64,000 bases of DNA from Paragordius varius (lineage: Eukaryota > Nematomorpha). Position 1 is the first letter of the stretch; the number at the start of each line of letters is the position of its first letter. The DNA lies in assembly GCA_964247055.1 (NCBI GenBank), contig OZ176050.1:14260001-14324000 (forward strand), read 5' to 3'. The position numbers and the translations under genes are program-made. Below the pieces are notes generated by a model, which had not been told where the DNA came from, made no database searches, and saw only the letters and a program-made list of their open reading frames with translations. Of this stretch, positions 1-11,309 are shown piece after piece.

Positions 1-52
1 TTTGTAAAAATAAATAAATATTCACTTAAACTTTTTTATAACTGATATATAT

Positions 53-316
53 ACAGTAAAAATGGACAAAACTTAATAATATACAGACAAATTTTTTTTC
101 AAAAGACAATCTAACCCTTTCAAGCTTTAATTTTTTCATTGTTTTATACAAAGATGTATAAAATAGATTATATTGGTAACATAATCAATTACATATTTTA
201 CGATTGTTATTAAATTATTTTAATGGGATAAATTAAGATTTGAAAAACTATAGTTGTCTTTTGAAAAAAATTATGGTCTTTATATTTTTGCATTTTGTCC
301 GTAAAATTTTAATTTA
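53..316. mobile_element. Family A MITE (mariner-like), copy 1
   Basis: Palindromic MITE of about 280 bp with ends resembling CAGTAAAAATTGAAATTATA, followed by GGACAAAACGT and a run of T with TCAAAAGAC. The right half is the reverse complement. TA flanks and the CAGT terminus suggest Tc1/mariner mobilisation. There are more than 20 copies in the window and none encodes a protein. Confidence 0.75.
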
Positions 317-590
317 TATTATTATATATAAATATATATAACTAGGGGTGTTTGGAATAAAAATATTTTACTTACTTTAATGGAATACGTGTACAAAAAT
401 CGTGTAAGAAAATCAAAATAGTAAAATAAAATAACTATATTTTTGCAAACTCGAGCATTTTTTATCTTATATTTGGCTGAGTGCCAAGTAAAACTAACAT
501 ACAACTACCTATGGGGGTATTTTTGCAAAACCCCTGTGTAAGTATCAAATATTTCCAATGCTTTTATATTACTCAATTTTAAAAGCTTAA

Positions 591-1105
591 ACACTTCGAT
601 TCAAATTAGGGTATCTAAATATCCCAGACTTAATTAAAGTTAGTATTATATCAATAAATACTGATTATGCTTCTAATCAAAAATAAATTATATGCCAAAT
701 TCGTTTTGAAAAAAATGTTCCATGACCATATCGACCCCAATTTTATTTTGCAAAATTTTTGCAAACTATCGTCTTCATGTAATTTTAAAGGTAATAAAGC
801 TAATTTTTTATTTAACTTACATCTAACATTGATAAAAATAGATAAAATGGTTTATCTTGTATTATTTTGCAATTTTATTATTGCACACATGTGACGCTGA
901 CCAAATATTTACCCTTGGATTTTTAGCTTCAAATAGGTAAAATCAAGTATTTTCTAATAAAATCTTTTATGTATTTCCGTTTTAATGTCTAATAAATAAA
1001 TTTTGTCATGGTTTCGAATCCAGAATTTAATTTTAAATAGGCCTGGGATATCCAACTACCCCAATTTGAATCAAAGGACAAAAATGAATGGGTTGTATCC
1101 ATGTG
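591..1105. mobile_element. Family F MITE, TTAA-flanked, copy 1
   Basis: Flanked by TTAA at 587-590 and 1106-1109. It opens with CACTTCGATTCAAATT and the hairpin-forming GGGGTATCTAAATACCCC type motif, and closes with the inverted counterpart. No ORF of interest. The TTAA duplication points to a piggyBac-type transposase acting in trans. Confidence 0.75.
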
Positions 1106-1712
1106 TTAACCTTGATATTGAACATGTGAGAATAAGAAATTTTTTTATTCAAAAAATATTTTGCGAATTTTATATCGTGATTAACATTGATTGCCCAACA
1201 AATTTTATTTATTGACTTTTTTAGTGTGGCACACTCTTGTTTAAATGAATAAATTTGCCATTTACACATTTTAACATGATACATCATACAAGTACCTTAG
1301 AACATAATATTCCAAAGATTACAAGGTTTTTAGGCTGTGTAACTGTTTTAGTTATGTATGGAAGGGTAAAATTATGATTTAATTAACCCAAATTCCATGT
1401 AAGTCCAATTTTAAGGTATTTGTGTTATGTATAAATAGTATATAAAAACTTTTAAATAATATAATAATTTTGATATAATGCTAAAAATATATACCCTAAA
1501 ATAGCTTAAAAGCTATTATGGTTAAAAATTTGTGAAAATTGATTTACTTAATATATATTTTACATATATTAATAAATTAAACAGCAAATACTGGAAACTG
1601 TTAATGTTAAATTTTATTCTGTTAAATACTTTTCAAAGCTTTTAAATTCAAATAGGTTTGGGATAAAAAACAACCCCAATCAAGTGTTTATATATTTTAT
1701 AATTTAGTAAAT

Positions 1713-1993
1713 ACAGTAAAAACTGAGATTATACGGACCAAACGAATTAAAAAGTCAAATATTTTTTTTTTCAAAAGACAACCATATTTTTTGAAGCTCA
1801 TACCCATTGTTTTAAACTGTGAAGTATAAAATTGATATGCATATTGGTAATAAAATAAATTCCATATTTTACAATTATAATTATATAATTTATTATAAGA
1901 AAAATTAAGATTTAAAAAGGTAGGGTTGTCTTTTGAAAAAAATATTTGTCTTTATGTTTTTACGTTTTGTCCGTATATTTTAATTTTTACTGT
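1713..1993. mobile_element. Family A MITE, copy 2
   Basis: Both arms are present: ACAGTAAAAACTGAGATT on the left and AATTTTTACTGTA on the right, with GTTGTCTTTTGAAAAAAATA in the right arm. Confidence 0.75.
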
Positions 1994-2110
1994 ATATATG
2001 TATTATAGTAGTTATGATGTCTAGAGACTATTTTATAATAATTAAAAATACCACAAAATTTGCCAAATTTAAAATTAATAATTTTATAACATTATTTAGT
2101 GTTTAATTAA

Positions 2111-2345
2111 CACTTGGATTCAATTTGGGGTAAAATAGCCCAGACTTAATTCGTATTAGGATTCTTAAAAAAGTACTTAGGAAACGGTCCGAATTCAAAT
2201 TTATGCTTATCCTATTAAATATTATATAAATATGCCAAAATATCTGATTTTGTTTTGAAAAAAAGTCCATGTCAAACTACTTCGACGCCATTTTTATTTT
2301 ACAAAATTTTTACAAAATATCGTCTTCATTTTTAGGGTAAAATTA
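2111..2345. mobile_element. Family F MITE, internally deleted copy
   Basis: Begins after TTAATTAA with CACTTGGATTCAATTTGGGG and then passes straight into the unit segment containing TGTCTAACACGC. Compared with 8170-8965 in unit 2, the right half of F and its flank are missing. Confidence 0.6.
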
Positions 2346-2566
2346 TGTCTAACACGCTTTTTCAAAAACAAAAGTTCTCTGAAAATGTTTTAACAAAAAA
2401 TAAAAAATTGGATTTCAATCAAAAATTTAGGATAATTTAGAAGATATCTCATTCAATATTGAGCTTAAAATAATCCCATTTATTAAAACAGTCGCGAAGA
2501 TATTTGTGTTAGACAACTCTGTTCTTGTAAAAATAAAATATAGTCACTTAAATTTTTTTTTATAAA

Positions 2567-2567
<1 letters not shown>

Positions 2568-2600
<33 letters not shown>
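2568..2600. repeat. TA microsatellite
   Basis: (AT)n run directly 5' of the family A MITE. The same arrangement is seen at the other unit junctions (6360-6394, 9200-9217, 10755-10769). Confidence 0.9.
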
Positions 2601-2604
<4 letters not shown>

Positions 2605-2726
2605 TTAAATAGAAATTATAGGGATAAAACGTAATAATATAAGAATATAAATTATTTTCGACACGTGAATAGTATAAAAATATGGAAATTTATTTAAAAC
2701 GTATCATAGAATAAATAAAATTCGAA

Positions 2727-2762
2727 CGGTTTCGGACATTTTAACGTGTGTCCGTCCTCAGC
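2727..2762 (-). ncRNA. Hammerhead-like ribozyme motif of the Penelope element
   Basis: On - the sequence reads CTGAGGAC, then a 5-bp stem GGACA/TGTCC with a ten-base loop, then GAAAC. CTGANGA plus hairpin plus GAAAC is the hammerhead core arrangement known from Penelope terminal repeats. There is one extra C before stem II, and I could not fold convincing stems I and III. The equivalent at 6023-6058 (+) has CTGAGTAC, a change within the core. Confidence 0.45.
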
Positions 2763-3009
2763 ATAAAAAAAAAAAAAATAAAAATTATATAAAAATTAGG
2801 ATGGATAAAATGGTGCTTTATATACAATTTTTAAAAACGTTTATTGTTGTTTCTTTTCTCGTAACAAATGATAAGTTAAAACCATTTGTCATTGAGAGTG
2901 GTTTAAACCATGTCAACAAACAATTAAATTTATAAACATATACTAAAAAAAAAAAAAAAAAACACACAAAGAACAACTTTGAGTGGAAAACAAAAGAGTC
3001 CATATGGAT

Positions 3010-4005
3010 TCAATCATCAAGAATGACTTTCCATATATCACTCATCTTTTGTCCCTCCTCTCGGTTAAAGTTGTTTCCTTTGAGAATCTCTAATGATTCC
3101 CGCGTAAGCCTTTGATTATTATTGAAAATTGTAATGCAACTGACATTGTCAAAGGAAACATTATGATTTTCCTTCCAACAATGTTCCGCAATACAACTCT
3201 TAAAATCTCCATTCTTTATGTTATACTTGTGTTCATTCAGGCGTGTTTTAACTTTCCTTGCGGTTTGGCCGATATATACCCTGCCACACTCGCATGGAAC
3301 TTTATACACCCCTGGATAATTTAATTTGGATTTATTATTATTTGATAAAAAAGTTTTTAATTTAAGACCTGGTTTAAACCCCACACCAATGTCAAATTGC
3401 TTTAAAGTGTGAGCTATGCGATCGGTGATGTTCTGTATATATGGTAATGAAATAAAAAACTTATAATTTTTTGTGTTTTCTTTGGTATTATTTAGTGATA
3501 AAATTGCTCGATGGATATCGTTTGCAGAATATCCATTTTTTAAAAAGGTTTCCACAAAACGCTCTGTTATAATATTCTTATTTGCATTATCTGTCAGTTT
3601 AAGCCGGCGAAAGATTTGATTTTTTAAAACATTCTTTTTTTGTAACGAGTTGTGGTAAGAACTTTTATGTAAATAGGTATTGGAATGAGTGGGTTTTTGA
3701 TAAAAACTGTATGACAATGTTGTGTCATTTCGAGTAATTAAAACATCTAAAAATGGTAGTGATCGGTTAGCCTCAAATTCGACGGTTAAACGTATGTTAA
3801 AAGGATTCGAATTTATATAATCTAAAAATAAGGAGAGATCAGTTCTTGTATGTGGCCAAATGATAAACATATCGTCCACATACCGGGTATAAAATTTTGG
3901 TTTTAAAAAATAATTTAATATAAATTGATTTTCAAATGTTTCCATAAAAAGATCAGCTAGAATGGGGGAAATTGGGGAACCCATCGGTAACCCGTCTTTC
4001 TGCAA
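3010..4005 (-). pseudogene. Penelope RT C-terminal part with GIY-YIG endonuclease
   Basis: 331 codons open. The N-terminal third has GLPMGSPISPILADLFME (RT motif B) and YTRYVDDMFIIW (YVDD, catalytic motif C), then SLPFLDVLITR. The C-terminal part has GVYKVPCECGRVYIGQT (GIY-YIG), KTRLNEHKYN with the conserved Arg, and a C/H cluster CIAEHCWKENH. In Penelope-like elements this endonuclease nicks target DNA to prime reverse transcription. It overlaps the upstream frame by about 50 bases. The same C-terminal domain is repeated in the inverted copy at 5192-5769. Confidence 0.88.
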
Positions 4006-5191
4006 GTAAAAATTATCATTGAATTCAAAAAAATATTATTTATACAAAATTCAATCAGGGAAATATATTTCGCATCCACCTTTAAATCTTTAAGAAGATG
4101 GGTTAACTCCTTGAGGGGTACACTGGTAAAGAGGCTTTCCACATCTAAACTTATTAATAAATCGGTTTCAGCTACTTGTATATCCCTTATTCTATCTATA
4201 AATTCAAACGAATTTTTTAATTTGTTTTTTAAGAAGGGTTGCAAATATTCTGATAAATGCTGTGCCAAACCATATAAAGATGAATTTTTGGTGGATACAA
4301 TTGGACGCAGTGGAACATCCGTTTTATGCGTTTTTGGGACACCATACATACTGGGATTAATAGGGCACTGAGGAATTAACGAATTGTGTAAATGTGAGGG
4401 AATGGGAGATGATTTTATCATTTTTTTAACATTTATGTGTAATGTGTTAAAAGGGCATCGTGTGATCTTTTTATATTTGGATGTATCTTCTAAAATATGT
4501 TGCATTTTTTGATTATAGTCTAACAAGTTCATTATAACTACTTGGTTTCCTTTGTCAGAGTTTGAAATAAAAATATCATTATTATTTTTCAACTCTTTTA
4601 ATGCTATATATTGTTCACGTGATATGTTTGATCGCCTTCTTTCATCTTTGTTGTTCTTAAGGATAGATACGACTTGCATTCTGATGATGTCAGCTATTTT
4701 TGGATCTATACGAGAGAGACCTGCTTCAACGTTTGAAATAATTTGTTCTACTGGCACAACTGAGGGAGAAATAGCAAATTTTAGGCCTTTATTTAAAATT
4801 GAGCTCATATGGTCATTAAGCACCATGTTTGACATGTTTACGATCAGGTTTTCGTTGTTATTATTAACTTTGTTTGTCACTTGATTTGTTTTTATTGATT
4901 CATGTAAATTATTTTTATTGATGGGGTTTTTTTCTTTATTGTTATTTCCTTCAATGTAGTATTTTGAGCAGGTAGGTTGGTCATCTATAGAAAGGTGTTT
5001 AAACTGTTCGTGAAGTGTTTTAGACATCAATACGTCTGTTTCTTTTTTATCTAAATGAGTAGGTTCCAATTTTATGTCATTATTATACGACTTTTGGTTG
5101 TTTTTAATTTTGTTAACATTTAGGGTATCTAACCGTTTTTTAACATTAGCTATTAATCTCTCTTCATTTCTAACTTTATTGTTTCTTTCTT
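3957..5191 (-). pseudogene. Penelope reverse transcriptase, N-terminal part
   Basis: The open frame runs from the inverted junction to 3957 (371 codons are open below 5069, and it is also open above, so no true start is present and the 5' end is truncated). Visible motifs in order: SDKGNQVVIMNLLDY, then PKTHKTDVPLRPIVSTKNSS, then SLDVESLFTSVPL (the first catalytic Asp). These are typical of Penelope RTs. The remaining RT motifs are in the overlapping frame at 3010-4005, so the coding region is not in a single frame and this copy is probably not functional. Confidence 0.85.
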
Positions 5192-5769
5192 ATGCAAATA
5201 AGAATATTATAACAGAGCGTTTTGTGGAAACCTTTTTAAAAAATGGATATTCTGCAAACGATATCCATCGAGCAATTTTATCACTAAATAATACCAAAGA
5301 AAACACAAAAAATTATAAGTTTTTTATTTCATTACCATATATACAGAACATCACCGATCGCATAGCTCACACTTTAAAGCAATTTGACATTGGTGTGGGG
5401 TTTAAACCAGGTCTTAAATTAAAAACTTTTTTATCAAATAATAATAAATCCAAATTAAATTATCCAGGGGTGTATAAAGTTCCATGCGAGTGTGGCAGGG
5501 TATATATCGGCCAAACCGCAAGGAAAGTTAAAACACGCCTGAATGAACACAAGTATAACATAAAGAATGGAGATTTTAAGAGTTGTATTGCGGAACATTG
5601 TTGGAAGGAAAATCATAATGTTTCCTTTGACAATGTCAGTTGCATTACAATTTTCAATAATAATCAAAGGCTTACGCGGGAATCATTAGAGATTCTCAAA
5701 GGAAACAACTTTAACCGAGAGGAGGGACAAAAGATGAGTGATATATGGAAAGTCATTCTTGATGATTGA
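5192..5769 (+). pseudogene. Inverted duplicate of the Penelope GIY-YIG domain
   Basis: From the junction onward the peptide starting ANKNIITERFVETFLKNGYS is the same as residues encoded at 3587-3010 on -, including GVYKVPCECGRVYIGQT. It lacks the reverse transcriptase. It is the terminal-repeat copy, not an independent gene. Confidence 0.9.
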
Positions 5770-6357
5770 ATCCATATGGACTCTTTTGTTTTCCACTCAA
5801 AGTTGTTCTTTGTGTTTTTTTTTTTTTTTTTTTTTTTTAGTATATGTTTATAAATTTAATTGTTTGTTGACATGGTTTAAACCACTCTCAATGACAAATG
5901 GTTTTAACTTATCATTTGTTACGAGAAAAGAAACAACAATAAACGTTTTTAAAAATTGTATATAAAGCACCATTTTATCCATCCTAATTTTTATATAATT
6001 TTTATTTTTTTTTTTTTTTTATGCTGAGTACGGACACACGTTAAAATGTCCGAAACCGTTCGAATTTTATTTATTCTATGATACGTTTTAAATAAATTTC
6101 CATATTTTTATCGTAATAATATAGACAATTTTTTTTTCAAAAGACTTCCATGCCTTTTCAAACTCAACTTTTTTTAAAGCAACTCATTTTTTAAAACAAC
6201 AATGTAAAAAATAGAGTAAATTGGTAGAATCAATTACATATATGATTGTTTTTAAATGATTTTAATAGGATAAATTAAGGTTTGAAAAAGTATGGATGTC
6301 TTTTTAAAAAAATTATGGTCTTTATAATTTTGCGTTTTGTCCGTATATTTTCAATTC

Positions 6358-6397
<40 letters not shown>

Positions 6398-6653
6398 TAT
6401 TACTTGTTTGGATCAAAAAAAATTTACTTACTTTAATGGAATACATATACAAAAATCGTTTAAGAAAATCAAAATAATTGTAAAACAAAATAAATATATT
6501 TTTGCAAACTCAAGCATTTATTATCTTGTATTTGACTGAGTGCCAAGTAATATAAACATACAACTACCTATAGGGGTATTTTTGCAAAACTCCTGTATAA
6601 ATATCAAATATTTCCAATTATACTTTTATATTATTCAATTTTGAAAGCTTTAA

Positions 6654-7180
6654 CACTTCCATTCAAATTGGGGTAACTAAATACCCCAGACTTAATTATA
6701 GTTAGTATTATCTAAAAACACTGAAAGCACCGGTCCCAATTTAAATTTATGCTTCTATTCAAATATAAATTATATGCTAAAATAGCTAAATAAAAAATCG
6801 TTTTGATATGACTATATCGACCCCAAATTTGCAAAATTTTTGCAAAATATCAGCTTCATGTAATTTTAAAGGTAAAATTAAAGCTAATATTTTTTAAATT
6901 ACATGATAGAATTAGAAAAAATGGGTTATTTTGTATTATTTTGCAATTTTATTATTGCAGACATGTCACGCTGACCAAATTTTTACCCTTGGGTTTTAGC
7001 TTAAAATAAGTGAAATCAAGTATTCTTTAATAAAATCTTTTAAATATTTTTGTTTATTAATGTCTAATAAATAAATTTTGCCATGGTTTCGAATTTAATA
7101 TTTAATTTTAAACAAGCCTGAAATATCCAACTACCACAATTTGAATCAAATGACTAAAATGAATGTCTTGTCTCCAGGTG
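6654..7180. mobile_element. Family F MITE, copy in unit 2 (first site)
   Basis: TTAA at 6650-6653 and 7181-7184. The left flank GAAAGCT and right flank CCTTGATATTTG match the empty site at 28251. Confidence 0.8.
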
Positions 7181-7777
7181 TTAACCTTGATATTTGATTA
7201 CATGTGAGAATAAGAATTTTTTTTATTCAAAAAATATTTTATAAGGCGGATTTATCGTGCTTGACATTGATTGCCCAACAAATTTTATTTGCTGATGCAC
7301 ACTCCTGTTCAAATGAATTAATTTGCCATTGACGCATTTTAATATAATTCATACAAGTACCTTAAAATATAAATATTTTTCCAAAGATTACAAGGTTTTT
7401 AGGCTGTGTAACTCTTTTAGTTATGTATGGAAGGTTAAAATTATGATATAATTAACCCAAATTCTGTAAGTTTAATTCATTGGTATTTGTGTTATGTATA
7501 GTATATAAAAACTTTTACATAAAAAAATAATTTTAATAAATGCTAAACTAAATATATACCCTAACTTAAAAGCTTTCAATATGGTTGGAAAATTGTAAAA
7601 AATGATAAACCTAATATATTTTACATATATTAATATATAAACAGCAGAAAAAACTGAAAAATTTTAAAAAGTTAAATTTCCTTCTCTTAAATACTTTTCA
7701 AAGATTATAAATTCAAAGAGCTTTGGGATATGAAACAACCCCAGTCAAGTGTTTTTATATTTTATGATTTGGTTTAT

Positions 7778-8072
7778 ACAGTTAAAACTATAATTATACG
7801 GACAAAACGTATAATTATCAACACAAATATTTTTTTTTCAAAGGACAACCATATTTTTTGAAGCTTTATTTTTTGGAATATAACCCATTGTTTCAAACTG
7901 TGAAGTATGAGATTGATATACATATTGGTAATACAATCAATTCCATATTTTACAATTATAATTATATAATTTATGATAAAAAAATTAAGGTTTAAAAATA
8001 CAGGGTTGTCTTTTGAAAAAATATATTTGTCTTTATATTTTTACGTTTTGCCCGTATAATTTCAATTTTTAA
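7778..8072. mobile_element. Family A MITE, copy 4
   Basis: Left arm ACAGTTAAAACTATAATT, right arm GTATAATTTCAATTTTTAAT. It sits at the same place in the unit as the copy at 1713. Confidence 0.75.
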
Positions 8073-8169
8073 TATTTATTATGACGTCTAGAAGCTATTT
8101 AATAAAAATACCATTAAAATTGGCTAAATAAAATTAACTATTTCTTAACATTTTTCAGTGTTTAATTAA

Positions 8170-8730
8170 CAGTTCGATTCAATTTGGGGCATCTAAATAC
8201 CTTAGGCTAAGTTTGTATTAGGTTTCATAATAAACTACTGAAGGAATCGGTCCCAATTTAAATTTATGCTTATCCTATTAAAAATTATATTATACCAAAA
8301 TATCTAAATAGAATTTTGTTAAAAAAAAGTCTATATCAAACAACTTCGACGTTATTTTTATTTTCCAAAATTTTTGCAAAATATCGTCTTCATTTAATTT
8401 TAAGGGTAGAATTAATAATTTTATTTTAACATCTAAAATTGATAGAAATAGAAAAAGCGGTGTTTTTTGTATTATTTTTCAATTTTACTATTGCACACAT
8501 GCCATGTTGACTAAATTTTTACCTTTCGGTTTTAGATTAAAATAAGTAATATCAAATATTTATTAATATCTTTTATATATTTCGGTTTATTAATGTTATA
8601 TAAGTGCAAAATTTTGCCATGGTTTCGATTCCTTCCATATTTTTAAAGAATTTAATTTTCAACAGCACCGGGGTATCTAACTACCCCAATTTGAATCGAA
8701 GGACTAAAATGAATGTGTTGTATTCAAGTG
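8170..8730. mobile_element. Family F MITE, unit 2 (second site)
   Basis: Preceded by TTAATTAA (8162-8169) and followed by TTAA (8731-8734). The right flank continues as AAACATTCAAAAAATGGAAA. Confidence 0.75.
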
Positions 8731-9218
8731 TTAAAAACATTCAAAAAATGGAAACTATTATAACATCATTAGGCACCGTGAAATAAAAAAAATTTACCTA
8801 AATTGTTCTTTTTATTTTGCTTTATAATAAGAAAATATTTTAGCTGTCGTTAACAAAAAATTAAAAATAATTTAACTACTTAAAATATTTTCGAAAATCA
8901 TCATGCTTTTTTCTTATAAAAAATAGATGCCCTGAGTGATCAGAAATATTAGGGAATTGGTTGTAGAGATAGGATGTCCAACACGCTTTTTAAAACAAAA
9001 GTTCTATGAAAATGTTTTAACAAAAAATAAAATTGGATTTCAATCAAAAATTTAGGATTATTTAGAAGATATATCATTCAGAATTGGGCTCAAAATAAAT
9101 AAAAAACCATTTATCAAAACAGTCGCGAAGATATTTGCGTTAGACAACTCTGTTCTTGTAAAAATAAATAAATATATTCACTTAAATTTTTTTATAACTG
9201 ATATATATATATATATAT

Positions 9219-9502
9219 ACAGTAAAAATTGAAATTATAGGGACAAAACATAATAATATGAAGACAATTTTTTTTTAAAAGACTACCATACCTTTTCAAA
9301 ATTTTTTTTTAAATATAGCTCATTGTTTTAAACAACAATGTATAAAATAGAGTATATTGGTAACATAATCAATTACATATTTTACGATTGTTATTAAATG
9401 ATTTTAATAGGATAAATTAAGATTTGAAAAAGTATGGCTGTCTTTTGAAAAAAATTGTGGTTTTTATATTTTTGCATTTTGTCCGTATAATTTCAATTTT
9501 TA
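9219..9502. mobile_element. Family A MITE, copy 5
   Basis: ACAGTAAAAATTGAAATTAT at the left; GTATAATTTCAATTTTTAT at the right, following a TA microsatellite. Confidence 0.78.
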
Positions 9503-9774
9503 TTATTATATATAAATATATATAAATAGGGGTGTTTTGATTAAAAATATTTTACTTACTTTAATGGAATACGTGTACAAAAATCGTGTAAGAAAAGCAA
9601 ATAATTGTAAAATAAAATAAATATATTTTTGCAAACTCGAGCATTTATTATCTTGTATCGACTGAGTGCCTAGTAAAATAAACATACAACTACCTATGGG
9701 GGGTATTTTTGCAAAACACCTGTGTTATCATATTTCCAATTATACTTTATATTATTCAATTTTGAAAGCTTTAA

Positions 9775-10289
9775 CACTTCTTCAAATTGGGGTATCTAAA
9801 TACCCCAGACTTAATTAAAGTTAGTATTTTCAAAATATACTGAAGGCACCACCAGTCCCAATTGAAATCTATGCTTCTATTCAAATAAAAATTATATGCC
9901 AAAATACCTAATTAAATTCGTTTTTAAAAAAAATCGACCCCAATTTTATTTTGCAAAATAGCCTCTTCATTATTTTAAGGGTAGAATTAAAACTAATTTT
10001 TTATTTAAATTACATTTAACATTGATAGAAATAGAAAAAGCCGTGTTTTTTGTTTTAAATATTGTTATTTCACACATGTCAGGTTGATAGCTTAAAATAA
10101 GTAATATCAAGTATTTTTTATTGAAATTTTTTATATATTTAGGATTATTAATGTTATATAAGAGCAAAATTTTGCCATGGTTTCGATTCCTTTCATAATT
10201 TTTAAAGAATTTAATTTTAAACTGCCCTGTGGTATTTAATTATCCCAATTTAAATCGAAGGACTAAAATGAATATGTTGTATCCATGTG
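9775..10289. mobile_element. Family F MITE, recombinant copy in unit 3
   Basis: TTAA at 9771-9774 and 10290-10293. The left flank (TTTTGAAAGCT) belongs to the first F site of the unit, and the right flank (AAAATGGAAACTATTAT) belongs to the second. Confidence 0.8.
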
Positions 10290-10769
10290 TTAAAAAATGG
10301 AAACTATTATATCTTACATCATTTGCCGCCGTAAATATATAAAAAATACATTAATCTAAAGTGTTCTTTTTATTTTGCTTTATAATAAGAAAATATTTTC
10401 CCTGTCGTTTACAAAAAATTAATTATTTAACTAATTAGACTATTTTCAAAAATCATCATGCTTTTATAAAAAATAGATACCTTGAGTGATCAGAAATATA
10501 ACTGGATTGATTGTAGAGAAGGGATGTTTAACACGGTTTTTCAAAAACAAAAGTTCCCTGAAATGTCTTAACAAAAAATAAAAAATTTGATTTCAATCAA
10601 AAATTTAGGATTATTTAGAAGATATATCATCAAGATTGAGCTTAAAATAAATAAAAACCCATTGATCAAAACAGTCGCGAAAATATTTGTGTTAGACAAC
10701 TCTGTTCTTGTAAAAATAATAAATAATATTCATTTAAATCTTTTTTATAACTGATATATATATATATAC

Positions 10770-11054
10770 ACAGTAAAAATTGAAATTATAGGGACAAAAC
10801 GTAATAATATAAAGACAATTTTTTTTCAAAAGACTACCATACCTTTTCAAACTTAATTTTTCTAAATATAACTCATTTTTTTAAACAACAATGTATAAAA
10901 TAGAGTATATTGGTAACATAATCAATTACATATTTTACGATTGTTATTAAATGATTTTAATAGAATAAATTGAGGTTTGAAAAAGTATGGTTGTCTTTTG
11001 AAAAAAATTATGGTCTTTATATTTTTGCGTTTTGGTATAATTTATCAATTTTTA
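10770..11054. mobile_element. Family A MITE, copy 6
   Basis: Starts ACAGTAAAAATTGAAATT; the right arm contains AAAAGTATGGTTGTCTTTTG. Confidence 0.75.
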
Positions 11055-11309
11055 TATAACTAGGGGTGTTTGAATCAAAAAAATTTTACTTACTTTAATG
11101 GTATACGTACACAAAAATCGTTTAAGAAAATCAAAATAATTGTGAAATAAAATAAATATATTTTTGCAAACTCATGCATTTATTATCTTATATTTGACTG
11201 CCTAGTATAATAAACATACAACTAACTCATTGGGGTATTTTTGCAAAACTCCTGTGTAAATTCAAATATTTCCAATTATACTCTTATATTCAATTTTGAA
11301 AGCTATAAC

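Larger units (their letters stand above)
2642..6111 (-). mobile_element. Penelope-like retroelement with inverted 3' copy
   Basis: The main copy reads on - from 5191 to 2642. Its coding region carries a Penelope-type reverse transcriptase and a GIY-YIG endonuclease. A second copy of the 3' part (5192-6111, +) is joined head-to-head, so the insertion ends in inverted arms of about 914 bp (2674-3587) and 920 bp (5192-6111). The arms are nearly identical and encode the same endonuclease peptide. Both copies are 5'-truncated at the 5191/5192 junction. A 32-bp extension (2642-2673) lies outside the inverted arm on one side only; a short one-sided tail is a known Penelope feature. A 12-bp target duplication, CGTAATAATATA, lies at 2630-2641 and 6112-6123. 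Arm identity and the perfect duplication imply recent insertion. Confidence 0.93.
2601..6358. mobile_element. Family A MITE split by a Penelope-like element
   Basis: The left arm runs 2601-2641 (ACAGTTAAATAGAAATTATA then GGGATAAAACGTAATAATATA). The right remainder runs 6124-6358 and resumes with GACAATTTTTTTTTCAAAAG. The inserted element accounts for the gap, and CGTAATAATATA is duplicated on both sides. Confidence 0.85.
1..11309. repeat. Degenerate tandem array of composite repeat units
   Basis: Four head-to-tail units can be laid side by side using the recurring junction GACAACTCTGTTCTTGTAAA, which is followed by a TA microsatellite and a family A MITE. Units run about 1-2523, 2524-9153 (about 3.1 kb once the Penelope insertion is removed), 9154-10704 and 10705-11309 (cut off by the hAT-like element at 11310). 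The order in a full unit is: A MITE, a stretch beginning ACTAGGGGTGTTTGG, F MITE, a stretch containing TTTTAGGCTGTGTAAC, a second A MITE, a second F MITE, and a stretch beginning GATGTCCAACACGC. Units differ by point changes and internal deletions. I see no coding capacity. A lone partial unit lies at 28011-28545. Confidence 0.8.

Noticed and set aside
2642-6111. Interpreting the Penelope structure as simple 5' inversion (twin priming)
   Set aside because: Twin priming inverts 5' sequence without duplicating it. Here the 3' part is present twice in opposite orientation.
6282-6539. An 85-codon open frame
   Set aside because: Includes a translated TA microsatellite and MITE arm; no coding character.
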